Positions 8,679 to 18,179 of a stretch of 64,000 bases of DNA are shown one piece after another. Both the position numbers and the translations under genes were made by a program. The notes beneath the pieces were generated by a model, which searched no databases, was not told where the DNA came from, and was given only the letters and a program-made list of their open reading frames with translations. Position 1 is the first letter of the stretch, and the number at the start of each line of letters is the position of its first letter. The stretch is from Dyadobacter sp. LHD-138 (GTDB lineage Bacteria > Bacteroidota > Bacteroidia > Cytophagales > Spirosomataceae). The stretch lies in the NCBI RefSeq assembly GCF_030929615.1, contig NZ_JAVFVU010000022.1, positions 103,177-167,176 of the forward strand, in the 5' to 3' direction.

Positions 8679-9272
8679 ATGGGAATAGTAGAGCGAAGAG
8701 AACGACTGAGAAATCAGGTACGTTCCGATATCGTAAAGACAGCCAAAGAAATAGCCCGTGAGGATGGGTGGACCGCCGTTTCGATTCGTAAAATCGCTGA
8801 GGTTATTGAGTATAGCCCACCTATTTTGTATGAATATTTTGAAAGTAAGGACAAATTACTTGAAGCGATAAGGGTTGAAGGGTTTGATTTTCTTCAGGCG
8901 GAGTTCATAAAAATAAAAGGCCATTTCAGGAATCCTGAAAAGCAGCTGACAGAGGTTGCGCGTTGCATCTGGTCGTTTTCGGTGGAAAATCCGGAGATCT
9001 TTCAGGTCATGTTTAACCTGGAAGGTGCCTATTGCGATTCAAAACGGGTCTATTCACACGCCATGAATATCCGTGATAATCCTGTCTGGGAAATGATAGC
9101 GATATTACGTCCGAAGTCAGGAGAGGCGGTCACCAAAACTTACTATGAGTGGTGGTGCCTTACCTATGGATTTATCTCCATCACCATGACCACCCAGCCA
9201 CGTTACGCTTTCGCTCAGGCGGAACCGATATACATGGAGGGCGTCCGGAGATTTATAAAAAGTATTATGTAG
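8679..9272 (+). CDS. TetR/AcrR family transcriptional regulator
   Basis: The 197-residue protein carries a TetR DNA-binding domain at about residues 14-62 (IVKTAKEIAREDGWTAVSIR, then the recognition helix around SPPILYEYFESKDKLLEAI). The helical C-terminal ligand domain is of the WHG-type seen in several TetR proteins. TetR proteins normally repress a promoter until a small ligand binds. No efflux pump or enzyme gene is divergent from it, so the target may be its own promoter or distant. The 3' end overlaps the convergent cysE gene by 8 bp. Confidence 0.9.
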   Translation: MGIVERRERLRNQVRSDIVKTAKEIAREDGWTAVSIRKIAEVIEYSPPILYEYFESKDKLLEAIRVEGFDFLQAEFIKIKGHFRNPEKQLTEVARCIWSFSVENPEIFQVMFNLEGAYCDSKRVYSHAMNIRDNPVWEMIAILRPKSGEAVTKTYYEWWCLTYGFISITMTTQPRYAFAQAEPIYMEGVRRFIKSIM

Positions 9273-10098
9273 CCGAGGTTGTTTGCGGGCGTACTTCTAA
9301 TTTGCTTTGGTGATAAACCATGGAGTAGGGAGGTACGCTGCGAACGAGCCAGGCATTTCCCCCAATGACAGAATCGTTGCCTATCACGGTATCACCCCCT
9401 AAAATGGTGGCGTTTGCGTAAACCACGACATTGTCTTCAATGGTCGGATGACGTTTTTTGGAAGCAAGTGACTTGGACACATGCGTCGCGCCCAGCGTAA
9501 CGCCCTGGTATAGTTTAACATTGTTTCCAATATGCGTCGTTTCTCCAATCACGATACCTGTCCCGTGATCGATGAAAAACGAATGACCGATGACGGCATT
9601 TGGGTGAATATCAATTCCGGTCTGGCTGTGTGCAAATTCGGTGAGCATTCTTGGTAAAAGCGGAATCCCGCATTTGGCAAAACTGTGTGCAACACGGTAC
9701 GTAGCAATGGCCGTAAAACCCGGATACAAAGCAATTACTTCTTCCATGCTGACAGACGCGGGGTCGTTTTCCGTGATTGCCTTGGCATCCAACAAAAGCA
9801 TTTCGTAAATGTCCGGGATCTGAGCAAAAACAGTATCCAGAATTTCATCCTTGCTGCGGTCCATCTGTGGCATGAGCGGTGTCAGCATACAATCTAACCT
9901 GTTACGAAGTTCGTTGAATGCACCGTGCATATCCTTCGTTCGTTCATTCTGCTGGCAATCCTGACTGATCGGGAATAAAAAATTAATCAGTCGTTGGATA
10001 AAAAGCCCTGCGTCGTGTCTTGAGGGTAGTTTGTATTGAAAGTTTACATTCTGTTCGTTTAATCTTTGAAAAAATAATTCCTGCTGGTGGTTTGTCAT
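9265..10098 (-). CDS. cysE: Serine O-acetyltransferase
   Basis: CysE transfers acetyl from acetyl-CoA to serine, the first step of cysteine synthesis. The 277-residue product has a helical N-terminal part (about 1-150) and a left-handed parallel beta helix built of hexapeptide repeats (about 160-265), including GIDIHPNAVIGHSFFIDHGT and the catalytic-site block GIVIGETTHIGNNVKLYQGV. HPTIEDNVVVYANATILGGD is also typical of the family. The gene is divergent from the alpha/beta hydrolase gene across 204 bp, and its last 8 bases overlap the TetR gene end. Confidence 0.93.
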   Translation of the reverse strand: MTNHQQELFFQRLNEQNVNFQYKLPSRHDAGLFIQRLINFLFPISQDCQQNERTKDMHGAFNELRNRLDCMLTPLMPQMDRSKDEILDTVFAQIPDIYEMLLLDAKAITENDPASVSMEEVIALYPGFTAIATYRVAHSFAKCGIPLLPRMLTEFAHSQTGIDIHPNAVIGHSFFIDHGTGIVIGETTHIGNNVKLYQGVTLGATHVSKSLASKKRHPTIEDNVVVYANATILGGDTVIGNDSVIGGNAWLVRSVPPYSMVYHQSKLEVRPQTTSAT

Positions 10099-10302
10099 TA
10101 TTCTTTATTTTATTGGGTAATGCTTTATTCAGAAACGGCACTGTTTTTGTACAATATAAATAGAAACAAAAAATCGTCCAGAAAGATTATAATTTAATTA
10201 ATTCTTTTGAAATTTTTGTCCTGTACGTGTTTTTTGAGTAAATTCTATCGTATATATAATGGAGCTGTGAAGTTATAAATTCTTTGGAACAATACGGAAG
10301 CT

Positions 10303-11211
10303 ATGGTGCGTGTTAAATTTTTTCGATCCCATATTATCATTGTAATCCTGTCGGTATTACTCACATCCTGTTTTTCAAGATATCTCATTTCTGAAAAGCA
10401 GGTGCGCAGACATTATGCCTCAAAAGATATCAAGCCTGAGATTCAGATCATTAAAAACGATACGCTTTCTCTTTCTATTGCAAGCGTTGGTGCCGATACT
10501 CTGCCGATGCTTTTACTCATACATGGCGCGCCAGGTTCGCTTTGGGGATATATGAACCTCATGGACGATCAGGATTTGCAGAAACATTTTCACATTGTGT
10601 CTGTTGATCGGGTGGGTTATGGCAAATCCAGGCTGAAAATGAAGAAAAAAAGGAAGTATGTAACGTCGATCGCTACCCAGGCAAAGGCACTACTTCCGGT
10701 CTTTTCACTGAATCACTCCGACCAGAAAGTTATCGTACTGGGACGTTCTTACGGCGCGCCAATCGCCGCGAAAATGGTATCGATGGTGCCTGAAAAAGTG
10801 AAGGAGCTAATTATGGTGTCCCCCGTGATTGATCCCGACAAGGAAAAATTTTACTGGTTCTCAAAATGGGGAAGAAATGCGCTTGTGCAGCTTTTTTTAC
10901 CGGGAGACTTCAATACGGCGACTGCCGAAAAGTATAGCCATTCGGACGAACTGAAAAAGCTATTGCCCGTCTGGCAGAATCTTCATGTCCCTACCACGGT
11001 TATTCAGGGCGGCAATGACTGGATTGCGGATCCTTCCAATATTGACTTCGCAAAAAAACATATTAAAAGTAAAAGAGCCCAATACATATTCCTTTACAAT
11101 GCGGGCCACATGATCACGTTTACGCACCTGGAAATGATCAAGGAAATGCTTCTGAAAAGCCAGCTTTTTAAAGAGAAAATAACGGCTGTTGATATAACTC
11201 TGGACAACTGA
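10303..11211 (+). CDS. Alpha/beta hydrolase, predicted lipoprotein
   Basis: A hydrophobic leader ends in LLTSC at about residue 22, a lipobox, so the protein is probably anchored in a membrane by lipid. The hydrolase fold shows the oxyanion motif HGAPGSLWGY (about residues 75-84), a nucleophile elbow GRSYGAP (about 147-153), an aspartate near GGNDWIAD and the terminal histidine in NAGHMITF. The substrate is unknown. A strong terminator overlaps its stop codon, separating it from mprF downstream, so a shared function with mprF is not implied. Confidence 0.85.
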   Translation: MVRVKFFRSHIIIVILSVLLTSCFSRYLISEKQVRRHYASKDIKPEIQIIKNDTLSLSIASVGADTLPMLLLIHGAPGSLWGYMNLMDDQDLQKHFHIVSVDRVGYGKSRLKMKKKRKYVTSIATQAKALLPVFSLNHSDQKVIVLGRSYGAPIAAKMVSMVPEKVKELIMVSPVIDPDKEKFYWFSKWGRNALVQLFLPGDFNTATAEKYSHSDELKKLLPVWQNLHVPTTVIQGGNDWIADPSNIDFAKKHIKSKRAQYIFLYNAGHMITFTHLEMIKEMLLKSQLFKEKITAVDITLDN

Positions 11212-11233
11212 TAAAATCAGTTGTCCTTTTTTT
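11202..11233 (+). terminator. Terminator overlapping a stop codon
   Basis: GGACAACTGAT (11202-11212) and ATCAGTTGTCC (11216-11226) form a perfect 11-bp stem with an AAA loop, followed by seven T. The TGA stop codon of the hydrolase gene (11209-11211) is inside the left arm. Confidence 0.92.
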
Positions 11234-11288
11234 GTCTGATACCTGGTGAGTAATCCCTCTCTCCTGACATTTTACCGGTGGTGTTTCT

Positions 11289-13904
11289 ATGCAAAAGGAA
11301 TCGAGTTTATTTAGGTCAAGCTTTAATTTTTTAACGGAAAACAAACGGATCATTGTCAGGGGGCTTATTGGAGCCGTTTGTATGCTCATGGCCGTTTGGT
11401 TTGTTCGCCATGAAGAGGCCGAGGTCAGGAAAGTTTACGATTTAGTACAAACGGCCACTCCGGTGTACATCGCCCTGGGGTTGTTGGTTACGGTATTATA
11501 CATTTTTTTGCAGGGGTTAACGTATCAGTTGTCCTTTAAGGCGCTTGAAAAAAAGATAGATTTATTGACTCTGACAGAATTATTTCTTCGAAGAAATTTT
11601 ATCAGTGTTTTCTTACCTGCCGGTGGAATTTCTTCGCTTGCTTTTTTTACTTCCAGAACGGAGCGAAAAGGGGTAACTAAAACCGAAATCCATCTGGCTT
11701 CATCCATTTATGCCGTTTGCGGGATTGTCTCGGTTTTTGTCGTCGCTGTTCCCGCGATCGTCTGGCTTTTATTTCAAAAAACGGTTTCCGATAGCGAGGT
11801 TTACGCATTTTGCGGGTTATTTGTACTGATCATTTTATTGTTTTTAGGAGTAAAATCTTTCGTCCAACGCGGGCGCTTTTTCAAATTTTTGCTGAAATAT
11901 CAGCCGGATCTGGATGTGGTGATGGAACAGGTTTCGGATGGCCGTTTTTCCCGGTCCTCGATTGGTTACTGTCTACTGGCCTCCGTTCTGATCGATCTGG
12001 CCGGTATCGTTCATTTATACATTGCCTTTTTTGCGCTGCACGTTACGGCTCCTTTTGAAGCCGCTTTCATGGGATACCTCATCGCCACTATTTTTCTTAT
12101 TCTTTCTCCTTTTTTAAGAGGTATTGGTGCCATTGAGCTTTCGCTGAGTGTGTTGTTGGTCCAATATGGAATGGACAATGTCGTAGCGATTTCGGTGACA
12201 ATGCTCTATCGTTTTTTTGAATTTTGGGCTCCGCTTCTGGTAGGGATATTTTCTTTTCTTTTCAGGAAGAATAATTTGATCCTCAGGATACTGCCGGCTT
12301 TTTTGATCTTTGCGCTGGGCATCGTTGATATTGTTTCAGTCCTTACCCCTTCGATTAATTCCCGCGTTCATACCTTGCAGGACATCCTCCCGCTGAGTTT
12401 TATTGAGGCCTCCAATTATTTCGTCCTGCTGACTGGAATTGTGTTGATTTTTATGTCGGTATTTCTGCTTAAAGGGTATCGGACAGCCTATTACCTGTCA
12501 CTTTTTCTGTCCGTTTTATCCCTGGTCGGCCATCTTACCAAAGGTATTGACTATGAAGAATCCCTGATTGCGGGATTTGTCATGGCGGTTTTAGTTTTTA
12601 CACGACAACAATACTTTCGCAGGGGAAATAAGCGTTTTCAGCTCTTTGGACTGCGAACTGTGCTGGTGGCCATTTGTGCCGTGCTTGTTTATGGCATTGT
12701 AGGATTTTATTATCTTGATACGGCACATTTTGGTATCGATTTTTCTTTGGACGCATCTGTCCAAAATACCATATTGTCCTTTTTGCTGATTGGAAATAAT
12801 CTCGACCCGAAGACGATTTTTGGCCGTGATTTTCTTTATTCCCTGAATTTGTTGGGTGGGGGCAGCCTTTCCTTTTTGGCCTATACCTTCATCAGGCCCT
12901 ATATCTTCCAACCCAAAGTGGAAGATGAGAGCTGGCAAAAAGCCGGGGATCTGGTGCAGCTTTACGGTGATTCTTCCCTGGATTATTTCAAAACCTATCA
13001 CGACAAGTTCCTGTATTTTGGCAGGGAAACGGAGGGGTTTATCGCCTATCGGGTCGGGGCCGGATTCGCCGTTGTACTCGAAAAGCCGGTTTGCCGCGGA
13101 GCGCAGGATATGGTTTTGCTGATAAAGGAATTTGACCAGTTTTGTCGGGAAAATGATCTGGAATGCGCTTATTACCGTTGTGATGAGCTGTCACTTCCGA
13201 TTTTTCAGTCATTGGGTAAAAATTCAATTATCATCGGACAGGAGGCGGTAATTGATCTTAAAGCTTTTACGCTGGAAGGCGGGGACAAAAAGTCTTTAAG
13301 AAATGCCGTTAGAAATATTGCAAACAAAGGTTTTGTGACGAAAACGTATAGTTCACCCGTAAAAGAAGGGGTATTGCAGCGGTTGAAGGCTGTCAGTGAC
13401 GAATGGATTGAAACGACGGGTTACAATGAAATGGTATTTTCGCAGGGTATTTTCAGCGAGGATGAATTGAGCAAACAAACGATTCTTACCCTGGAAAATG
13501 ACGAGGAGAAAATCATTGCGTTTGCCAACATTATACCCGATTATGTCAGGGGAGAAGGGACTTATGATCTGATCCGTAAAACAAAAGATGCCCCCGGAAC
13601 AACGCTGGACGCCATGATGGTTGAGCTAATCAATTATTTTAAAGCGCAGGATTTTCAATATCTGAATATCGGGATGGTGCCGCTTTCCGGTGCGGAAGCG
13701 GGGAAAGACATCACGGAAAGGACGATTAAATTTGCTTATCAGAATGTCAAACAGTTTGGTTATTACAAGTCTCTGAGAGAATACAAGAACAAGTTTTCGC
13801 CAGAGTGGAGAAGCAAGTACCTTATTTACGATGATGCCTATGCCTTAATCAGAATTCCTGCTGCGCTTAACAAAGTTGTAAAAATAAAGAAGGGGAGTTT
13901 ATGA
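11289..13904 (+). CDS. mprF: MprF-type lysylphosphatidylglycerol synthase/flippase
   Basis: The 871-residue protein has the full MprF layout. About 14 membrane helices occupy roughly residues 15-545 (flippase part, including FLRRNFISVFLPAGGISSLA). A cytosolic DUF2156 synthase domain with a GNAT-like fold follows at about 560-860 (DKFLYFGRETEGFIAYRVGA; LRNAVRNIANKGF; the end RSKYLIYDDAYALIRIP). MprF moves an aminoacyl group from tRNA to phosphatidylglycerol and flips the product, lowering surface charge and sensitivity to cationic peptides. Which amino acid is used cannot be read here. The stop overlaps the start of the AcvB/VirJ homologue (ATGA), a lpiA-acvB-like arrangement. Confidence 0.9.
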   Translation: MQKESSLFRSSFNFLTENKRIIVRGLIGAVCMLMAVWFVRHEEAEVRKVYDLVQTATPVYIALGLLVTVLYIFLQGLTYQLSFKALEKKIDLLTLTELFLRRNFISVFLPAGGISSLAFFTSRTERKGVTKTEIHLASSIYAVCGIVSVFVVAVPAIVWLLFQKTVSDSEVYAFCGLFVLIILLFLGVKSFVQRGRFFKFLLKYQPDLDVVMEQVSDGRFSRSSIGYCLLASVLIDLAGIVHLYIAFFALHVTAPFEAAFMGYLIATIFLILSPFLRGIGAIELSLSVLLVQYGMDNVVAISVTMLYRFFEFWAPLLVGIFSFLFRKNNLILRILPAFLIFALGIVDIVSVLTPSINSRVHTLQDILPLSFIEASNYFVLLTGIVLIFMSVFLLKGYRTAYYLSLFLSVLSLVGHLTKGIDYEESLIAGFVMAVLVFTRQQYFRRGNKRFQLFGLRTVLVAICAVLVYGIVGFYYLDTAHFGIDFSLDASVQNTILSFLLIGNNLDPKTIFGRDFLYSLNLLGGGSLSFLAYTFIRPYIFQPKVEDESWQKAGDLVQLYGDSSLDYFKTYHDKFLYFGRETEGFIAYRVGAGFAVVLEKPVCRGAQDMVLLIKEFDQFCRENDLECAYYRCDELSLPIFQSLGKNSIIIGQEAVIDLKAFTLEGGDKKSLRNAVRNIANKGFVTKTYSSPVKEGVLQRLKAVSDEWIETTGYNEMVFSQGIFSEDELSKQTILTLENDEEKIIAFANIIPDYVRGEGTYDLIRKTKDAPGTTLDAMMVELINYFKAQDFQYLNIGMVPLSGAEAGKDITERTIKFAYQNVKQFGYYKSLREYKNKFSPEWRSKYLIYDDAYALIRIPAALNKVVKIKKGSL

Positions 13905-15307
13905 AAATGAAATTATTTTTAATCCTTGTCTTACTGGCAAACCGTGCTTGTGCACACGTTGTCGATTCGCTGGAATTCGGTGTTTTCGGTAAGATAAAAG
14001 TTTATCAGCCTGCAACGCCTCCAAAACAGCTGGTACTATTTGTGAGTGGGGACGGCGGCTGGAACAGCGGCGTTGTTGATATGGCTTTGAGTTTTGTCGA
14101 TCTGAACGCCACGGTAATTGGCATAGACATCAGGAGTTATCTTGGAAATTTGAGTAAAACAAAGGCTGCGTGCTATTACCCCGCCGCGGATTTTGAAAAT
14201 CTCAGTAAGTTCATTCAGAAAAAGTATCACTTTAAAAACTATTCAAATCCCGTTTTGCTGGGCTATTCCTCAGGCGCTACTTTGGTCTATGGTATATTGG
14301 CACAATCTCCTTCAAACACTTTTTCGGGTGCTATTGCGCTTGGATTTTGTCCTGATTTGCAAATTTCCAAACCGTTATGTACCGGTTCAGGATTGTAATT
14401 ACATGCGCTGGGCGGTACGAAGGGGTTTTATCTTGAAGCCAATGCCAATTTGCAAGAGCCGTTTTATGCCTTGCAGGGAACCACCGATCAGGTATGTGAT
14501 TTTAAAGCGACTGCCCGTTTCGTAAAGGAAATCCCTAATGCCAGACTGATAGCCCTTAGTAAGGTTGGACATGGTTTTTCTGTTAAAAAGAACTGGGTTC
14601 CGCAAATGAACCGGGCTTATGGGGAGATCATGACGAGGATTTCCGCTGAAACTGCAAAGGATAAAGAAGAAATTGAAGAAAACCAGATGAAAGAACTGCC
14701 GATCCATATTACATCGTCTCCATCAAATCCCGGGAAACCGATGTTTTTTTTTATAACCGGTGACGGCGGATATGCCAGTTTTGATAAATCGTTTTGCAGC
14801 GCGCTCGCCGCCAATGGAATGCCTGTGGTTGCGCTGGATGCTTTGAAATATTTTTGGAATGAGAAGACGCCGGCGTCTACAACCGCGGATGTTGAGAAAC
14901 TGATCAATCTGTATAAGAATAAATGGCAGAACGAAAAGATAGTCCTGATTGGCTATTCATTTGGCGCCGACGTGCTTCCGTTTGTTTTTAACAGAATGGA
15001 TAAAAAGTTACAGGAAAATACAAAATTACTGGTCATGTTATCGCCCGCGCCCGAAGCTGATTTTGAAATACATATCACCGATATGCTTAACCTTTCGCTG
15101 GGAGGTAAGCAGTATGACGTGATTTCTGAAATTGACAAGATGAAAAATGTTAAAGCCCTGTGCGTCTATGGCTCGGAAGAAGAAGCTGAGATTAAAGGAA
15201 AAACGGCCAATCCGGATCTTAGTTTTTCGACAATTCCTGGCGGGCACCACTACGACAACCTGTTTAAGGAACTGGTAGAAATGATAGCAGAGAAAATCGG
15301 GAAGTAA
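13901..15307 (+). pseudogene. AcvB/VirJ-family hydrolase interrupted by one in-frame stop
   Basis: Two reading frames, 13901-14398 and the stretch after it to 15307, are in the same frame and differ only by a TAA at 14396-14398. Reading through gives about 467 residues, close to AcvB length. The N-terminal half has a signal peptide, VSGDGGWNSG and GYSSGAT. The C-terminal half is a VirJ domain with FFITGDGGYASFDK, VALDALKYFWNEKTP, the nucleophile elbow GYSFGADVLPF and LSPAPEADFEIH. AcvB of Agrobacterium is a periplasmic lysyl-phosphatidylglycerol hydrolase. The sequence is otherwise undamaged, so recent nonsense mutation, read-through, split translation (in-frame TTG at 14450) and sequencing error are all open. 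Confidence 0.8.
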
Positions 15308-15430
15308 TTGAAAGGTAAATATTTAAGTTCTCAATAGCGCGATTGTTTTGAATGTTTCTTAATTATGGAAAAATATTTGTTGGTACTGAAAAACCAGCAA
15401 ATATTTTGTCACCTTAGTTAATCAAAAGAA

Positions 15431-15455
15431 AACGACCAGTCAATGACCGGCCGTT
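15431..15455 (-). terminator. Terminator of the FecA-like receptor gene
   Basis: AACGACCAGTC (15431-15441) and GACCGGCCGTT (15445-15455) pair around an AAT loop. The two mismatches become G-U pairs in the minus-strand RNA, and TTTTCTTTT follows on that strand. It lies about 60 bp past the receptor stop codon. Confidence 0.7.
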
Positions 15456-15488
15456 TGTCTGAATTATTATTAACCTATGATAAAATGT

Positions 15489-15520
15489 CTGGCACGAACC
15501 TGGTTTTCGTGTCAGATTTT
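15489..15520 (+). terminator. Hairpin over the receptor gene 3' end
   Basis: CTGGCACGAA (15489-15498) pairs with TTCGTGTCAG (15506-15515) over a 7-nt loop with one wobble pair, followed by ATTTT on the plus strand. It includes the receptor stop codon (15512-15514) and could end plus-strand transcripts from the mprF-acvB operon. Confidence 0.6.
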
Positions 15521-17986
15521 GATTCCGAAGGAGAGCACGAAGCTACGCCCGTCGGAGGTCCAGATTCCTGCCCCCGGATACATCGTTGGTCTTTTTGTAT
15601 AATATTTTTTGTCCAGAAAATTGTTAACTCCGAATCTTAATGTGTAGTTTTTGGCAATACGCAATGTGCCGTTGAAATCCCATATTCCATAGGAAGGTAC
15701 TTTTCCCTTCGCTCCATTGGCGGAAGGCGTCACGGTATTCAGGGCATCTGAAAATAATTCGCTTACATAGCTGTACTGTAAAGTCGCGAACAGTTTGTTG
15801 TGGGCGAATTGCAAACCATTTCTGCTGATCCATGTAGGCACGCCTTCCAGTTTATTTCCTTTCACATCCGTGTTTTCATTGTTAAGCACAGATCTGCCTT
15901 TCAAATAATGCGCATCGAAATAAGACGTAGAGGTGAAAACGGAGAGTTCCGTTTTGTTTCCTTTCGCTCCGTTTTTCGTAAATGGGGTATACTCTGCATA
16001 CAGTTCAACCCCTTTTGTCATGGTGTTTCCTGTATTGGTTCTCAAAATATAAGCCTTTCCCGGGTCGTCTGATAAAGCCAGCGTCCCCATCCGGTTTTTG
16101 TATAGCATCTGAAAAATGCTCAGATCATAGGAAAACGCGGTGCCGATTTTTCCGTTAATCCCTGCTTCCAGATTATAGCCTTTGGCATCTTTCAGACTTT
16201 TGTCAACCTGCTCCAAAACAGAACCGGGGATAATATCTTTGAAAACGACCGGGCGATAAGCCTGTGAAAAACCTGCATAGATGCGGCTGTCGGCTCCAAG
16301 TTTATATTGTGAGCTGATGCCGAAAAGCGGGAATTTGTGCTTGATGCTGTTTGGCAGGGCTTCGGGCTGGTAATAGGTAATTGTGCCGGTCATATCCGTA
16401 GTTCCGCTTTCTAGACGAAACCCCGGCGAAACGGTTAGTTTTGGGGTGATGTAAAGCAAATTTTCTACAAAAAAAGCGACATTGGTCGTTTTCATATGAA
16501 GGTCTCTGCCCCAAACCGGGTTCGTTAGCGTCAGGTCAAAATCACTTCCGGTCGTACCTTTTCCAAGCTGCCTGCGGCGCAGGTGATTTTTCATCAACTG
16601 AACCCCGCCCGAGACAAAACTGGTAAGCCCGGCGATACGGTATTGATGGACAAGACGCAGTTCGGAGGTGAAACTCTTGAAATTATCGATGTCGACCTGT
16701 CTTGGTTTGTACTGATTGGTAGCCGGATCAATTACATCGGGAACATTTGCAAAGGCATCGATCATGACACTGTTTCTGCTACCAAAAACACCGGAATTTG
16801 TCAGACGCAGTTTGGTCGAGGGATTTAGTTTCCAGTCGATAACAACAGAAGGAATATAGATATCCGGATTGAAATAATTACGAGAACGCGTTGCCTGCCG
16901 TGAATCCTGTGCAAACATGGCGTCTGTTAGCGGCCCGGGAATTTGGTAAACATAGGATGAACGGCCTAGCTCAGCTTTTATTTTCAATGATTTACTGAAT
17001 TCATAAGTTAAACTGGCAAACTGAGATTGGGCATCCGACTTCGAATTTTTACGGTATCCGTCCGAATGTCTTTTTTGATAGTAGGCAGAATAAGTTAACT
17101 TTCCCACCTTTCCGCTGATGGCATTGTAGGAACTGAACAAACCAAATGAGCCGCCGGAATTGATCGTTTCAAAAGAAAATGCTTTGGTGGTGTCAGGCTG
17201 TTTGGTTACGTAATTGATCATCCCGCCAAACTGGGCACCGTATTGCAACGAAGCCGATCCGCGAACGAGCTCGATACGCTCGATGGATTCCATGGTCGGG
17301 CTGTAATGGCTGGCTGGGTATCCATACATATCGGAATTGGTGATAATGCCATTCTGCCGGATGTTGTATTCCCATGAACGATGGGGGTCAAGGCCGCGGG
17401 TTGAGATGTTAATCTGGTTGCCGCTTCCGTCCATATCATAGACAAATACGCCGGGAATTTTTGCAAAAATCTGTCGACCGGTTTTTTCGGAGATATTGGC
17501 GTTGACGCCTCCGAGTTGAATCACCTCATTTTTCTTTCCTGCCGACAGATAAACGCCATGCACATCAGGTAGGCGTTCTACCTGAATGCTGTTTTTCTTT
17601 TCTTGGATAACAACCTCTTCCAGTCTCTGAATATCTTCACGCAGTGTGACCGTTACATGATTACGCTGGTTGGCAATAATTTTTGTTCCTAGTTTTTGCG
17701 AGAAATAGCCAACTGAAGAAATATGAAGGGTTTGTTCGCCAAGGGGTAGCGCTTCAATAGTAAAAAAGCCTTCCTTGTCTGTTAATGCACCTTTTTTTGT
17801 CTCTTCAACGCGTATACTGACACCTTCAATCCCTAATCCGTTTCCGCCAATAATTCTGCCTGTAAGTGAACTCTGCGCATAACAGACAATATGCATCAGC
17901 ATTAAAAAGGATAAAGTCAAAATCCGTCGCTGATCCGTTTTAGAAAGGGGTGTGTATTTTTTTAATGTAAAATTTTTCAAGAGCAT
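15512..17986 (-). CDS. TonB-dependent receptor, FecA-like
   Basis: The 824-residue protein has a signal peptide (about 20-38), a carboxypeptidase-like regulatory domain (about 40-120, SLTGRIIGGNGLGIEGVSIR), a plug domain (about 140-265, with IFAKIPGVFVYDMDGSGNQI and RIELVRGSASLQYGAQFGG) and a 22-strand barrel ending in an aromatic beta-signal region (RSFVLSFGIKI). The RGLDPHRSWEYNIRQNG block resembles FecA-type iron-siderophore or ferric citrate receptors. It imports its ligand across the outer membrane using TonB energy. A 23-bp palindrome about 113 bp upstream may control it. The exact ligand is not predictable. Confidence 0.93.
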   Translation of the reverse strand: MLLKNFTLKKYTPLSKTDQRRILTLSFLMLMHIVCYAQSSLTGRIIGGNGLGIEGVSIRVEETKKGALTDKEGFFTIEALPLGEQTLHISSVGYFSQKLGTKIIANQRNHVTVTLREDIQRLEEVVIQEKKNSIQVERLPDVHGVYLSAGKKNEVIQLGGVNANISEKTGRQIFAKIPGVFVYDMDGSGNQINISTRGLDPHRSWEYNIRQNGIITNSDMYGYPASHYSPTMESIERIELVRGSASLQYGAQFGGMINYVTKQPDTTKAFSFETINSGGSFGLFSSYNAISGKVGKLTYSAYYQKRHSDGYRKNSKSDAQSQFASLTYEFSKSLKIKAELGRSSYVYQIPGPLTDAMFAQDSRQATRSRNYFNPDIYIPSVVIDWKLNPSTKLRLTNSGVFGSRNSVMIDAFANVPDVIDPATNQYKPRQVDIDNFKSFTSELRLVHQYRIAGLTSFVSGGVQLMKNHLRRRQLGKGTTGSDFDLTLTNPVWGRDLHMKTTNVAFFVENLLYITPKLTVSPGFRLESGTTDMTGTITYYQPEALPNSIKHKFPLFGISSQYKLGADSRIYAGFSQAYRPVVFKDIIPGSVLEQVDKSLKDAKGYNLEAGINGKIGTAFSYDLSIFQMLYKNRMGTLALSDDPGKAYILRTNTGNTMTKGVELYAEYTPFTKNGAKGNKTELSVFTSTSYFDAHYLKGRSVLNNENTDVKGNKLEGVPTWISRNGLQFAHNKLFATLQYSYVSELFSDALNTVTPSANGAKGKVPSYGIWDFNGTLRIAKNYTLRFGVNNFLDKKYYTKRPTMYPGAGIWTSDGRSFVLSFGIKI

Positions 17987-18098
17987 ATGGGCCTTTTAAA
18001 GATCTGATTGATAGTATTGCAGTCAGGTGTGTTTATTCGTTCCAATAGCGGGAATAGACAATCATGCAGGACAAAACTCCGACGTACAAACTATTTCC

Positions 18099-18121
18099 CG
18101 ATATAGAATTGATCTATATCG
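18099..18121. promoter_or_regulatory. Palindromic operator candidate upstream of the FecA-like receptor
   Basis: CGATATAGA (18099-18107) and TCTATATCG (18113-18121) are perfect 9-bp arms around ATTGA. The site lies in the 193-bp gap between the receptor start (17986) and the upstream small gene. Its size fits a dimeric repressor such as a Fur-like or TetR/GntR-type protein, but I cannot name the regulator. Confidence 0.5.
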
Positions 18122-18179
18122 AAAACAGTAAACCGGGAAAAATGCCTGATGGGTTTTCCTGAGAATTAAAAACAATAAT

